A stretch of 23,050 nucleotides of DNA from the IMG/VR virus record IMGVR_UViG_3300014325_000045, positions 1 through 23,050 of that record; one strand, given 5' to 3'. The translations under genes and the position numbers were made by a program. Under the pieces are notes generated by a model. That model did no database searches. It was not told the origin of the DNA and worked only from the letters and a program-made list of their open reading frames with translations. The DNA comes from a virus. Of the stretch, positions 1-7,992 are shown one piece after another (position 1 is the first letter of the stretch; each line of letters begins with the position of its first letter).

Positions 1-638
1 ACGAACGCCGCGAGCCTGACGACGCCGGTCTCGGTGGTCGTGGTCGACGAGTTGGTGAGCCGCTGGTGCCGTGCCAGGACCTTGTTGCCGTATACCGCCG
101 CGGTCGGTCGGGAGTCGGTGATGTTGGCGGTCTGCACGCTGGCCTGACCGGAGGCGATGGAGACCAGGGCGAGGGTGATCGCGGAGTTCGGCTCGGCCGG
201 GGTGCCGGAGCCGGTGTCTTCGAGGAGTTCAAGGGTCCAGTCGTAGGTGCCGGAGCCGATGACCTGCTTGTCGCGGATCCGGATGATGATGCGGTGGATT
301 CGGGTGCCCGAGCCGGGGGCGGACGGGGTGACGCAGTTGACCGTGCCGTTGCTGACCACCACGTACTTGCGCTGGTTGGTGCCGTCGTCGCCCTGCACCA
401 CGGCCTTGCCGGAGCCGATGTCCACCGAGAAGTTCGCGCCGGCGCCGCGCTGCGCGACCAGGAACCCGGTGCCGGCGGTGACGGTCAGGACGCCCTCGTT
501 GGGGACCAGGGCGTCGATGAGGGCCCGGTCGTCGCCGGCGTTGTACTGGATCGCGCTGTCGCCGCCGGTGGCCTGCATCCATAGCGGCTCGTCGACCATG
601 TTGCTGTCGGAGGTCGACACGATCACGGTGTTGGCCAC
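1..638 (-). CDS. Minor tail / baseplate-type protein, N-terminal part (cut by window edge)
   Basis: The reading frame opens with GTG at 638-636, has a GGAGGG ribosome binding site about 9 bases upstream, and stays open for about 212 codons to the left edge without a stop. The N-terminus reads MANTVIVSTSDSNMVDEPLW. A Gly-rich segment around residues 55-85 (TGFLVAQRGAGANFSVDIG, then a GDDG turn) resembles the N-terminal domain of actinophage minor tail or baseplate proteins that carry host-binding modules further downstream. A beta-rich segment follows (RIHRIIIRIRD). It lies directly after the distal tail gene, where receptor-binding and baseplate proteins usually lie. The C-terminus, which would show the binding module, is outside the window. 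The family call is from sequence flavour and position; exact function is inferred. Confidence 0.75.
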   Translation of the reverse strand, partial: MANTVIVSTSDSNMVDEPLWMQATGGDSAIQYNAGDDRALIDALVPNEGVLTVTAGTGFLVAQRGAGANFSVDIGSGKAVVQGDDGTNQRKYVVVSNGTVNCVTPSAPGSGTRIHRIIIRIRDKQVIGSGTYDWTLELLEDTGSGTPAEPNSAITLALVSIASGQASVQTANITDSRPTAAVYGNKVLARHQRLTNSSTTTTETGVVRLAAF

Positions 639-691
639 GGATCAACGCCCTCCGAAGTACAGCTTTTGTAGTTGTCAGCCAGCGGTTTGTG

Positions 692-1582
692 TCAGGAGAA
701 GTTGTCGTTCCAGAGGACGTCGAGTTCGCAGCTGGCGTCCTGAGTGCCGGTCGTCATGGAGATCAAGTTGGCGCCGGGTTGGAGTTCCCACCAGCTCGTC
801 GTCGCAAAGTTGATCTTGTTGTAGTAGCTGAGCGACGGATCCCCGTTCAGCAGGACGGTCCGGGCGCCGACGTCGATCTCCAGATACGACCCGGCCGACA
901 CCGACACCGCGTCCAACTCGATGACCCCACCCGTCGTCAGGTTCGTAATCACCGGCTCCGTAAACGCCCCGTACGCCCGCAGGATCGGCGGGGTCGGGAT
1001 CGTGCCGCTGCTGGTCACCGTGACCGTGGACCCAGCACCGGCCGGCGTGTAGCTCCAGCCGGACCCGGACACGTAGGACCTCGGGTAGGACCTGCCGGTG
1101 TGCGAGGTCGTCGGCCGTAGCGTGCCGACCTGCTGGGTCGGGTCTTCGAGTACACCGGCCGGGACGACCCATTGCAGCGAGATGTCCAGCATCACCGCGG
1201 AGATCTTGTCGACCACGTACGACGCCGAGTCGCCGCGAAGTTCCGCCCGCCGCTCCCCCGACCACCCGTCCCGCTGGATGTACAGGAAGGGCCGCTTGTG
1301 CGCCGCGGTGAGCGAGCGGAGCAGGTCGGCGATCTGGTGCCGGGTGCCCAGCGACCCGACGGCGTCGTTGCGGACCAGCAGCCGGCACCGGAACGTCGTC
1401 GAGTCGTGCAGGCTGGTCAGGTCCGTCACCCCGGACCGGCCCACCCGCTGCTGGCCGACCACCCGGGGCGCGGCGAGCGGCAGCTCCGACGAGGCGCAGA
1501 TGATCGCGTCGGAGGCGCTCGGTGTCGGCGGCCGCAGCCACACCGACGTGGCGCCGTCGACGATGCGGATCGAGTTGGTCAC
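692..1582 (-). CDS. Distal tail (Dit-like) / siphovirus tail component
   Basis: 296 aa, GTG start at 1582 overlapping the tape measure stop by four bases (GTGA), so translation is probably coupled. The protein is beta-rich with few helices; an N-terminal region (MTNSIRIVDGATSVWLRPPT) is followed by a segment like the first domain of Dit proteins (STTFRCRLLVRNDAVGSLGT at about 61-80), and the C-terminal half is a galectin/CBM-like beta region (YLEIDVGARTVLLNG, ending CELDVLWNDNFS). The position directly after the tape measure and before a minor tail protein is the standard one for Dit, which forms the hub joining the tail tube to the baseplate. The call rests mainly on synteny plus general beta character; a different minor tail protein is possible. 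Confidence 0.7.
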   Translation of the reverse strand: MTNSIRIVDGATSVWLRPPTPSASDAIICASSELPLAAPRVVGQQRVGRSGVTDLTSLHDSTTFRCRLLVRNDAVGSLGTRHQIADLLRSLTAAHKRPFLYIQRDGWSGERRAELRGDSASYVVDKISAVMLDISLQWVVPAGVLEDPTQQVGTLRPTTSHTGRSYPRSYVSGSGWSYTPAGAGSTVTVTSSGTIPTPPILRAYGAFTEPVITNLTTGGVIELDAVSVSAGSYLEIDVGARTVLLNGDPSLSYYNKINFATTSWWELQPGANLISMTTGTQDASCELDVLWNDNFS

Positions 1583-4500
1583 GGCGCCACGCCGGCGACG
1601 GACAACCCGAGGTCAGGTCCGCTGATCTCCACCTTGACCGGCCGGGCGGACAGGGCCTGCGCGAGCCGGGCGATCGTGTAGTCGTCCAGCCGGGTCGGCA
1701 GGTCGGCGTTGCGCATGTGCTCGTCCGCCCCTGTCGCGTTGTTCACGACATTGAGACCGCGGCGCAACGTGCCCCCACGGTCGAAGCGCGGGACCGTGAC
1801 CAGGCCGCCGGAGGCCATGTGCCCGAGGTGCGCGAACGAGGACAGCGGGGTGACGCTGCTGCCGAGGTGCACGCCGCGTGAGCCGGTCGACTCGAAGGCG
1901 AGCCCGGCGAGCCAGCCTGCGGTGTGACCTACCGAGCCGCCGCCGGCTTCGCCCGGGTTGGCCCAGCCGGCCGAGAAGACACCCATGCCGGGTTTCGGGA
2001 AGAAGCCGGCTTCGTTGCTGGTGGAGAAGGTGTGGCTGTAGGGCGACCTGCCGTGAAGGATGTTCCAGACCGCTGACACGATGCCGCTGCAGTCGTACCC
2101 GTCCGGGCCGGCCGACGCCCAGATGTACGGTTTGCCGTCCTGGGCGCGGAGGAAGTTCTGTGCAGCGCCGACGTCGCCGCCCTCTGCGCCGAAGCCCAGC
2201 TTGTTCTTGACCCAGCTGACCAGGGTGGTGACGAGCTTGCGGGCGGCGCCGATGCCGAGTCCACGGATCGCGCCTGCGCCGGGGATCTGACCGAGCAGCC
2301 CGTCGACCTTCCCGCCCAACCATTTCGCCGGGTTGATGATGGCCTCGACCAGGCCGCCGTCGGCGTAGCGGCCGATCGCGATGCCGGACGATCCATCGCC
2401 GGGATGGGGGGGCTTGCGGCGGCCGATCAGCGAGTCGAAGTAGTTCACGCCGAGGTCGCGGACCACGTGGGCGGGGATGACGTACTCGCCGTTGGACGCC
2501 CAGATCGGGATCCTGTCGTCGCGGGGTCCGCCCGGCCCGCTGAGCAGGCCGCCGTCGGCCATCGCCGAGGGTGGCTTGCCGCCACCTCCTCCCCCGCCGC
2601 CACCGCCGAAGGGATTGCCGACGCGGGGGATGCGGTCCTTGACCCCGACGAAATCCGCGACCTTGTTGATCGAGTCGATGATCCCCCGGTTGATCACGTT
2701 GTCGATGACCCAGGAGATCGGCGTCGCGACAACGGACTTGATCCTGTCCCATGCCTTGCCGATGAAATCGACCGATTTCCTGAACGCGTTGGGGATGGTC
2801 TCAGTGACGAAGAAGGCGAGCTCGCTGAAGATTGGCTTGATGCCGTGGTTCCAGATGGTGCCGAAGAAGTCACTGACACCACCCCAGATGATCTGGATGC
2901 CGTGCCAGACGGCCACGAACTGCGGCCAGATCACTGCGGTGATGTAAGTGATGAAGGCGCTGAAGATGGCCTTGGCCACGCCCCACCAGAAGCCGATCGA
3001 GTCGCCAATCGCTTTGAACGCCGGTCCGAAGATGGTGTGCCACAGCCACAGCACGACGGGCGCGATCACCGCTTCGAAGTAGATCTTCAGGGCGGCGAAG
3101 ACGATCTGGATGACCACCCACCACGCGTGGATCATGAACTTCATCGCCGTGAAATATGGGTGGATGATCGTGTGGTAGAGCCACATAACCACGGCGCCGA
3201 CCACGTCGATCGCGCCCTTCACGAACGCGAAGTACATCTTGATCCCGGCCCACCACAACCGGACCACGACCATGATCCCTTCGAAGGCCGGCTTGATTCC
3301 GTGCTGCCACAGCCAGATCGCCGCGTCCGCGACGGCGTGGAACGCAACGACCAGGGCAGCCCAGACAGCTTTCCCGGCGACGACCAACGCCCGGCCGACC
3401 GTGTCGACGATCTTCCGGAACCGGTCGAAGTGGAAGTAGGCGTACACGATCGCCGCGACCAGGGCGATCACGGCGATGACGATCAGCCCGACCGGACTGA
3501 ACGCGGCGTCGAGGATGAACTGGGCGACCGCCCATGCCTTCGTCGCCACAGCGGCAGCCCGCGACGCGACCAGATACGCGGCGATCTGGATGTCCGCCGC
3601 CGACGTGATCGCGAACGTCGTCCCCACCGCCGCGTTGAGAAGCCACTGTGCCGCCGCCGTGATCCGCAGCACCGCGGACAGAGCCTGAAGCGCCGAGGCC
3701 ATCTTCGTGACGACGATGACCGAGGTTCCGAGGGCGATGAGCCCGCCCGCGGTGCCGGCGATCGCTGCGGTCGCCTTGGTATGACCGGTGATCCAGTTGC
3801 CCATCGGGCCCAGAATTTCGGTGATCTTTACTGTGATCTGGCCCATCAACGGCAGCAGCGACTCACCGAGTGCCACCCGCACCGTGCCCAACGTCGAGTG
3901 GAGCTGCGCAAGCTTGAAATTGAAGGTTTCCTGGATCACACCCCAGCCAGCGACGTGGTTACCGGCCTCCGTGCTGGCCTTGGTGACCATCCCGATTGCT
4001 GTGGCCGTCTGCCCCGAGTTGTCCCCGGTGAGCATCAACGCGACATTGAGGCCGGTCGCGTCACCGGTCGCACGGGCGAGGGCGGCGCCGTAGGACTGCA
4101 TCACCTGGGCGCCGGTGGTCTGCTGGTCACCGATGCGGTGCGTTGCCCCGGCCAGGGCCGCGAAACTCATCGCCTGCTGCGCCTGGATCGGTGTCAGATC
4201 CCGCGCCGCCTTGCGGTATTCGATGAAGCTGATGTTTCCCTGGACCAACTCCAGGCCCAGCTTGCGCACCTCGGGTGACAGACCGTTCAGGGCGGTTTTG
4301 AGTTCCAGAATGACAGCGTCCCCGCCGGGCGGGATCATCTTGCGGATCGCGTCGGAGATCTCCCCCAGCGTCCCGGACAGGCCCTTGCTCTTCAGGTCTG
4401 CGGCGAGCTGGTTGGTGGTCAGCCCGAGCAACGCGAGTTCTTTCGCCTGCACGGAGGTGGGGTTCTGCATGTGCCGGATCACGTCGGCGAGGTTCTGGGT

Positions 4501-5202
4501 GGCCTGCTCCGCCGACACGCCGTGCAGGGTCATCGAGGCGAGAGAGCCGAGGATGTCGTCCATGGCGACGCCGGCCGCCGATGCCGCAGGCAGCACGCTG
4601 TGCAACGCCCCGGTTAGGTCCTCGAACGTGGTCTTGCCGGCGGCGGTCGCCGCGACCAGCTTGGTGACCACCTCGGCGCTGTGATCCGCACTCAGGTGGT
4701 AATCGACTAGGGCGGTCGTGGTCGCGTTGGTGACCTTGGTCAGGTCCGCGTTTTCGGCCTTCGCGCCCTCGGCCGCAGCCCGCAGCACCTTCAGCGCCTC
4801 AGCGCCGTGGAACGAACCGGACTCGACGGTATACATGGCCTTGCCCAAGGCTTCGACCGTCGTGCCGACCGGGCCGGCCATCGCCAAGATCCCATCGGAG
4901 ACGATCTTCAGGTTGCCGCTGACCCGGGTACCCGTCTCACCGGCGGACGTGGTGAGGCGGATCATCTGCGCCTCGAAGTTGCCGGCCGCCTCCACCGACG
5001 TCTTCAGCAGCGCACCCAGCCCCACCGCGAACCCGACGACCATCAGCTTGCTTGCAGAGCCGGCGAACGACTTCCCGAACGCGGCACCCTGGGTTGCGCC
5101 GTGCTGCCCGAGCCGGGCCGCGGAGATGCCGGCGGCCGCCTCGCCCGCGAACGTCACCATGTTCGGCCTGACCGCCACAAACACCGCTGCGAGAGGGGCC
5201 AC
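1579..5202 (-). CDS. Tape measure protein with C-terminal NlpC/P60-like domain
   Basis: 1207 aa, by far the longest gene here. GTG start at 5202 with GGGGAG about 8 bases upstream, four bases after the chaperone stop. The N-terminal third is helical and Ala-rich, as expected for the protein that sets tail length. Hydrophobic stretches lie near residues 475-500 and 570-595 (SPVGLIVIAVIALVAAIVYA). Residues about 610-800 form Trp-rich tandem repeats of about 44-45 residues, with recurring W-L-W/Y-x-H...P-F/Y and WW pairs. A Gly-run linker precedes a GEYVIPAHVV segment. Near the C-terminus a DCSGIVSAVW motif (Cys about 1038) and VGHTAGW (His about 1093) fit the Cys/His pair of NlpC/P60-like peptidoglycan hydrolases, suggesting local cell-wall cutting during DNA entry. 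Activity is inferred from motifs only. Confidence 0.93.
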   Translation of the reverse strand: MAPLAAVFVAVRPNMVTFAGEAAAGISAARLGQHGATQGAAFGKSFAGSASKLMVVGFAVGLGALLKTSVEAAGNFEAQMIRLTTSAGETGTRVSGNLKIVSDGILAMAGPVGTTVEALGKAMYTVESGSFHGAEALKVLRAAAEGAKAENADLTKVTNATTTALVDYHLSADHSAEVVTKLVAATAAGKTTFEDLTGALHSVLPAASAAGVAMDDILGSLASMTLHGVSAEQATQNLADVIRHMQNPTSVQAKELALLGLTTNQLAADLKSKGLSGTLGEISDAIRKMIPPGGDAVILELKTALNGLSPEVRKLGLELVQGNISFIEYRKAARDLTPIQAQQAMSFAALAGATHRIGDQQTTGAQVMQSYGAALARATGDATGLNVALMLTGDNSGQTATAIGMVTKASTEAGNHVAGWGVIQETFNFKLAQLHSTLGTVRVALGESLLPLMGQITVKITEILGPMGNWITGHTKATAAIAGTAGGLIALGTSVIVVTKMASALQALSAVLRITAAAQWLLNAAVGTTFAITSAADIQIAAYLVASRAAAVATKAWAVAQFILDAAFSPVGLIVIAVIALVAAIVYAYFHFDRFRKIVDTVGRALVVAGKAVWAALVVAFHAVADAAIWLWQHGIKPAFEGIMVVVRLWWAGIKMYFAFVKGAIDVVGAVVMWLYHTIIHPYFTAMKFMIHAWWVVIQIVFAALKIYFEAVIAPVVLWLWHTIFGPAFKAIGDSIGFWWGVAKAIFSAFITYITAVIWPQFVAVWHGIQIIWGGVSDFFGTIWNHGIKPIFSELAFFVTETIPNAFRKSVDFIGKAWDRIKSVVATPISWVIDNVINRGIIDSINKVADFVGVKDRIPRVGNPFGGGGGGGGGGKPPSAMADGGLLSGPGGPRDDRIPIWASNGEYVIPAHVVRDLGVNYFDSLIGRRKPPHPGDGSSGIAIGRYADGGLVEAIINPAKWLGGKVDGLLGQIPGAGAIRGLGIGAARKLVTTLVSWVKNKLGFGAEGGDVGAAQNFLRAQDGKPYIWASAGPDGYDCSGIVSAVWNILHGRSPYSHTFSTSNEAGFFPKPGMGVFSAGWANPGEAGGGSVGHTAGWLAGLAFESTGSRGVHLGSSVTPLSSFAHLGHMASGGLVTVPRFDRGGTLRRGLNVVNNATGADEHMRNADLPTRLDDYTIARLAQALSARPVKVEISGPDLGLSVAGVAP

Positions 5203-5205
5203 GGG

Positions 5206-5480
5206 TCAGCTCCCCATCTGCTCGATCAGTGACAGTTGCAGCGCCTCGGCGGCCGGGTCGGCGTAGAGCTCCGCGTCGAAGCGGTCCAGGTCTTCCTGGG
5301 TCACGCCGTCGCCGGAAGGCTTGAGCAGCACGTAGACGAAGTTCAGGAGCGCCCGGACGGGCAAAAGGTCTAGCGGCCCAGATCCGCCACGGAAACCATG
5401 CCCTCGGTCAATAAGGGAGCCTTCGAGCTCGCCGAGGTTGTCGACCGCCCAGCCGAGGAGTCGCCAGGCGGCCGGGTAGG
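5206..5480 (-). CDS. Tail assembly chaperone extension (gpT-like), reached by -1 frameshift
   Basis: This is the second part of the G/T-type chaperone pair. The frame is -1 relative to the upstream chaperone gene, has no good start of its own, and ends four bases before the tape measure start. Its protein is well formed from YPAAWRLLGWAVDNLGELEG onward, then has a Leu-rich stretch (DLLPVRALLNFVYVLLKP) and an acidic C-terminus ending SLIEQMGS. The arrangement of gpG, a -1 overlapping gpT and then the tape measure is conserved in siphophages; the fusion binds the tape measure during tail assembly. The exact slip site is not certain. A Pro codon CCT at 5480-5478, which would re-pair as CCC one base back, would join SARP to YPAAW and give a product of about 223 aa. 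The coordinates given assume that site. Confidence 0.75.
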
Positions 5481-5876
5481 GCGGGCCGAGATCGCCTCGA
5501 TACACCGCTGGACGACGGGCATCAGTTCCTCGCCGCCGGCCTTGTGGTCGATGGCGTGGCGCTGGAACCGGTCCCATTCGCTCGGGCCGTCATCGACCAA
5601 CTCGCCGTCGACCTCCTTCTGCGGGCGGGTCTGGTCGATGCAGTCGCGGATCACCGCGTACAGGGCGGCCATGCCCTCCATGTCGCTGGAGTCGAGGCCC
5701 TGCTTGGCGGCGTGCGCGAACTGGAGCAGCGGCATGAGCCCGATCGACTCCGCCATCTGGAAATAGACGCCAAGGAACTCCACCTTGCCGTCCGGTGGGA
5801 CGACAACACCCTCGACCGCAGCCTGCATGGCGTGGGTGCCACCCTTGCCGGACTTGCCGGCCCGGGGGTTAGCCAC
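5370..5876 (-). CDS. Tail assembly chaperone (gpG-like)
   Basis: 168 aa, GTG start at 5876 overlapping the major tail protein stop by eight bases. The N-terminus is basic (MANPRAGKSGKGG), followed by a compact helical region around residues 35-95 (FQMAESIGLMPLLQFAHAAK and MEGMAALYAVIRDCID) typical of the first tail chaperone in actinophages. The last 35 residues in this frame (Ser/Thr/Pro-rich, ending VSVADLGR) look unlike coding sequence, because the better protein there is in the -1 frame. Position between major tail protein and tape measure is diagnostic. The product acts in tail assembly and is not expected in the virion. Confidence 0.85.
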   Translation of the reverse strand: MANPRAGKSGKGGTHAMQAAVEGVVVPPDGKVEFLGVYFQMAESIGLMPLLQFAHAAKQGLDSSDMEGMAALYAVIRDCIDQTRPQKEVDGELVDDGPSEWDRFQRHAIDHKAGGEELMPVVQRCIEAISARPTRPPGDSSAGRSTTSASSKAPLLTEGMVSVADLGR

Positions 5877-6462
5877 GGCTCACACCAGCCCCATACGGGG
5901 TGTAAGGCCGGCCGCTGGCGCCGATCTCGAAGTTGAACTCTGCGGTGAAGGTGCCGACGTTCGCGCCCTTCTGCCGCTTCACGCTCAGGGTGCCGGTCTG
6001 CAGGCACTGCTCGGCGACCCACCGCTCGGTGTTGTCGTCGGATTCCCAGCCGAGCGCGCACCGCACCTCCTGGCCAGGTGCGGGCAGGATGCCCGTGGAC
6101 AAGAGCGTCGTGCCGGAGCCGGTGGTGGTGACCGCGCCGGAGCCGCCGTTGACAACCCGCTTCCAGGTGGTCAGGTTGACCTGCATCAGCTCGACCTTGA
6201 CGCCGGTGGTGCGGCCGGAGGTGACGTAGGCGACGACGTCGAGGTATTCCTCCGCCTCGATCGGGTCGACCTTCGGGGCGTAGGTGAGCTCGTGGCCGTT
6301 CTTCGTGATGCCGATCGGCAGCCATGCGCCGGCGGTGGCCCACAGGTCCGTGAAGACACTGCCGACGACGGTGTTGGCGGGGAACGCCGTTCCCAGCGGG
6401 GCGGAGTAGAGCACGCCCGCGCCGATCGCCAGGGAGGTCTTGGGAACTGCGACATTAGCCAC
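5869..6462 (-). CDS. Major tail (tube) protein
   Basis: 197 aa. GTG start at 6462 with a strong AAGGAG ribosome binding site eight bases upstream. The protein is beta-rich with the plan of siphophage tube subunits: N-terminal MANVAVPKTSLAIGAGVLYS, a central KNGHELTYAPKVDPIEAEEY segment in which the acidic motif and following beta strands are typical of actinophage tube proteins, and a C-terminal beta segment (GTFTAEFNFEIGASG). Position before the chaperone pair and the tape measure supports the call. It follows an intrinsic terminator, so it may have its own promoter in the short space before its ribosome binding site, although no clear -35/-10 pair is visible. Confidence 0.9.
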   Translation of the reverse strand: MANVAVPKTSLAIGAGVLYSAPLGTAFPANTVVGSVFTDLWATAGAWLPIGITKNGHELTYAPKVDPIEAEEYLDVVAYVTSGRTTGVKVELMQVNLTTWKRVVNGGSGAVTTTGSGTTLLSTGILPAPGQEVRCALGWESDDNTERWVAEQCLQTGTLSVKRQKGANVGTFTAEFNFEIGASGRPYTPYGAGVSRG

Positions 6463-6503
6463 GGACTAACTCCTTTGGTGGCACATGGTTCGGGGGAACG
6501 CAA

Positions 6504-6528
6504 AAGCCCACGCCATTGGCGTGGGCTT
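6504..6528 (-). terminator. Intrinsic terminator before the major tail gene
   Basis: A perfect 11-bp stem (AAGCCCACGCC paired with GGCGTGGGCTT) closes a 3-base loop. Read on the minus strand it is followed by a short T-run (GGGCTTTTGC). It lies after the stop of the 115-aa gene (6551) and before the ribosome binding site of the major tail gene, so it can separate the neck genes from the tail genes in transcription. Confidence 0.85.
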
Positions 6529-6550
6529 AAGAGGTGGATCGGGTGGACCG

Positions 6551-6898
6551 TCAGGGCTTGGGCTGGGCCTTCTCCGCCTTCGGCTTCGGCTCGGCCTTTG
6601 GTTCCGGCTTGTCCGGGTCGGGGAACCGGCGGATCAGCTCCGCCCGGGACAGGTCGTCGACCTCATCGCGGCTCAGGACCTTGTCCTGCACGAGGGCGTA
6701 GTCACGCCACACCGCCGTCGGGGCGGAATCGGCCGGACGCTCGATCAGATCCGGGCGGGCTGCGTCGACATCGGCGCCCAGGCGTAGGCCGAGGTCATCG
6801 ACGACCTGCTGGTACATGCCGTCACCGGCGCGGTAGCCGACGACGCCGTTGACGGGAATGTCGCGTCGGGCGGTGTAGTCGTAGGGTGGGTACGCCAT
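6551..6898 (-). CDS. Small structural-region protein of unknown function
   Basis: 115 aa, ATG start at 6898 sharing its A with the stop of the upstream gene (TGATG), so expression is coupled. The N-terminal 90 residues look folded (MAYPPYDYTARRDIPVNGVV, then VVDDLGLRLGADVDAARPDL and a helical SRDEVDDLSRAELIRRF). The C-terminal 25 residues are a Pro/Lys-rich tail (PEPKAEPKPKAEKAQPKP), probably disordered and positively charged. I do not recognise a family. Its place between the neck genes and the major tail protein suggests a virion or assembly role. An intrinsic terminator follows 22 bases after the stop. Confidence 0.8.
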   Translation of the reverse strand: MAYPPYDYTARRDIPVNGVVGYRAGDGMYQQVVDDLGLRLGADVDAARPDLIERPADSAPTAVWRDYALVQDKVLSRDEVDDLSRAELIRRFPDPDKPEPKAEPKPKAEKAQPKP

Positions 6899-7224
6899 CA
6901 GATTCCGCCCAAAATGTAGTATTTCAACTCCGTCGGGGTGGCGTTCGCAACAGCCATCGCGACCCGGCCGTTCGCGTCACCCCACAACGAGTTGATCCGC
7001 ACACTCTTGATTGCGCTCGCCGCCATCGTGACGGTGCGGCTGGCCACGGTCAGACCGTCCTGGGTGGCGCTGTTGGTGAAGGTCACGTCATGGGAACCGG
7101 CGCCGGTATTGCGCATCACCACGATCGCGCCGGCCGGGACCGTGTCGCCGGACGCAGCCCCCGATCGCTCAGTCAGAGACCCGCCAGATGTGGATCCGGC
7201 GGTTTCAGCACTGAAGTCCGTCAT
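6898..7224 (-). CDS. Small beta-rich structural protein
   Basis: 108 aa, ATG start at 7224 with TAGGAG upstream that overlaps the previous stop. After a Ser/Gly/Thr-rich N-terminus (MTDFSAETAGSTSGGSLTER) comes a beta domain: VPAGAIVVMRNTGAGSHDVT, then TVASRTVTMAASAIKSVRI and GRVAMAVANATPTELKYYIL. The pattern of a gauge-like VPAG...NTG motif and alternating hydrophobic residues is common in small phage head or tail decoration proteins. Function beyond a structural role is not shown by the sequence. Confidence 0.8.
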   Translation of the reverse strand: MTDFSAETAGSTSGGSLTERSGAASGDTVPAGAIVVMRNTGAGSHDVTFTNSATQDGLTVASRTVTMAASAIKSVRINSLWGDANGRVAMAVANATPTELKYYILGGI

Positions 7225-7236
7225 CGGCTGGTGCTC

Positions 7237-7539
7237 CTATCGGTATCGGTCGGCTGCAGGGACGAGGAATGGGCGGGCCGGTAGGTGGACGGTGCCCAGC
7301 TCGTGGAAGCGCAGGTAAAACCTGGCCCGCTCCCAGCTCACGTGGACCTCGGGATCGAGTCCGGGCTGCGGTTCGGGGTGGATGGAGTCGGCACCCTCGC
7401 CGCTGCGCCGTGGTGCGCGGGAGCGGGCCTCGGCGGCGATCTGCTCGCCGAGTTCCATCAGCGCCTGCATCACGAGCGGGTCGCTGGTGAGGTTGGACAA
7501 CGCTGAGCGGTCCCAGGTGGTTTCGACGTCGTCGGCCAT
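7237..7539 (-). CDS. HK97 gp10-like neck protein
   Basis: 100 aa, ATG start at 7539 sharing its A with the TGA of the upstream gene (TGATG). The longer frame upstream is an antisense-like extension inside the neighbouring gene; the coupled ATG is the natural start. The protein has a helix (DPLVMQALMELGEQIAAEAR), RAPRRSGEGADSI, and the C-terminal signature FYLRFHELGTVHLPARPFLV, which is characteristic of HK97 gp10-type head-tail joining proteins. It sits beside the putative tail terminator, as expected for the neck. Confidence 0.85.
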   Translation of the reverse strand: MADDVETTWDRSALSNLTSDPLVMQALMELGEQIAAEARSRAPRRSGEGADSIHPEPQPGLDPEVHVSWERARFYLRFHELGTVHLPARPFLVPAADRYR

Positions 7540-7982
7540 CAGGTGAGCACCGCCCCGACCATGACCTGCAGCGACAGGACCGCCTCGGGGCCGTCCGGGG
7601 AGTTGGAGTAGTCGCCGGTGGCGGACTGGATGCCCATCCACGTCATGCCGCCGGCCATGTCCGGGTTCACAGCCATTGCCGTGGCGATGGTGTCTGCGAC
7701 CGCCTCCAGGTCGGCTTCGGCGGCTTCGACGTCGGCATCGGGTCGGATCACCCGCGCGTAGACGCCGACGGTGACCGCCTCCGACACCGCCGTACCCAGC
7801 TCCGCCGCGAGGTCGGATGTGACGCCACGGGTTCCGCCGAAGTAGATGACCTTCCTGGTGACGTCGCGGGCCGGATAGGAGTAGGCAACCTGCCACCCGT
7901 CCAGGGCCCCCGCCGGGGCCGCGAGAGCGGTGAGAGCGTCTCGCAGGGCCCGTTTCGCGGCGTAGGCCATCGTGGACTTCAC
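7539..7982 (-). CDS. Tail terminator / tail completion protein
   Basis: 147 aa with GTG start at 7982, chosen over an internal ATG 12 bases later because AGGGAG lies at proper spacing upstream of the GTG. The fold pattern is an N-terminal helix (AAKRALRDALTALAA), beta strands (WQVAYSYPARDVTRKVIYFG), an EAVTVGVYARVIR strand, a long Ala/Glu helix (DVEAAEADLEAVADTIATAM) and C-terminal strands (AVLSLQVMVGAVLT). This is the plan of gpU-like tail terminators, which cap the tube and join it to the head. The call is from fold pattern and synteny. Confidence 0.7.
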   Translation of the reverse strand: MKSTMAYAAKRALRDALTALAAPAGALDGWQVAYSYPARDVTRKVIYFGGTRGVTSDLAAELGTAVSEAVTVGVYARVIRPDADVEAAEADLEAVADTIATAMAVNPDMAGGMTWMGIQSATGDYSNSPDGPEAVLSLQVMVGAVLT

Positions 7983-7992
7983 GGCGCGCTCC

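Noticed and set aside
675-1541. Minus-strand open frame of 288 codons overlapping the distal tail gene
   Set aside because: Arg/Gly-rich shadow in another frame; the overlapping frame with a coupled GTG start has proper protein character.
2404-4278. Long plus-strand open frame (624 codons) antisense to the tape measure gene
   Set aside because: The product is extremely rich in Asp, Arg, Gly and His with no fold-like pattern, a normal effect of high-GC antisense frames. The minus-strand tape measure gene explains the region.
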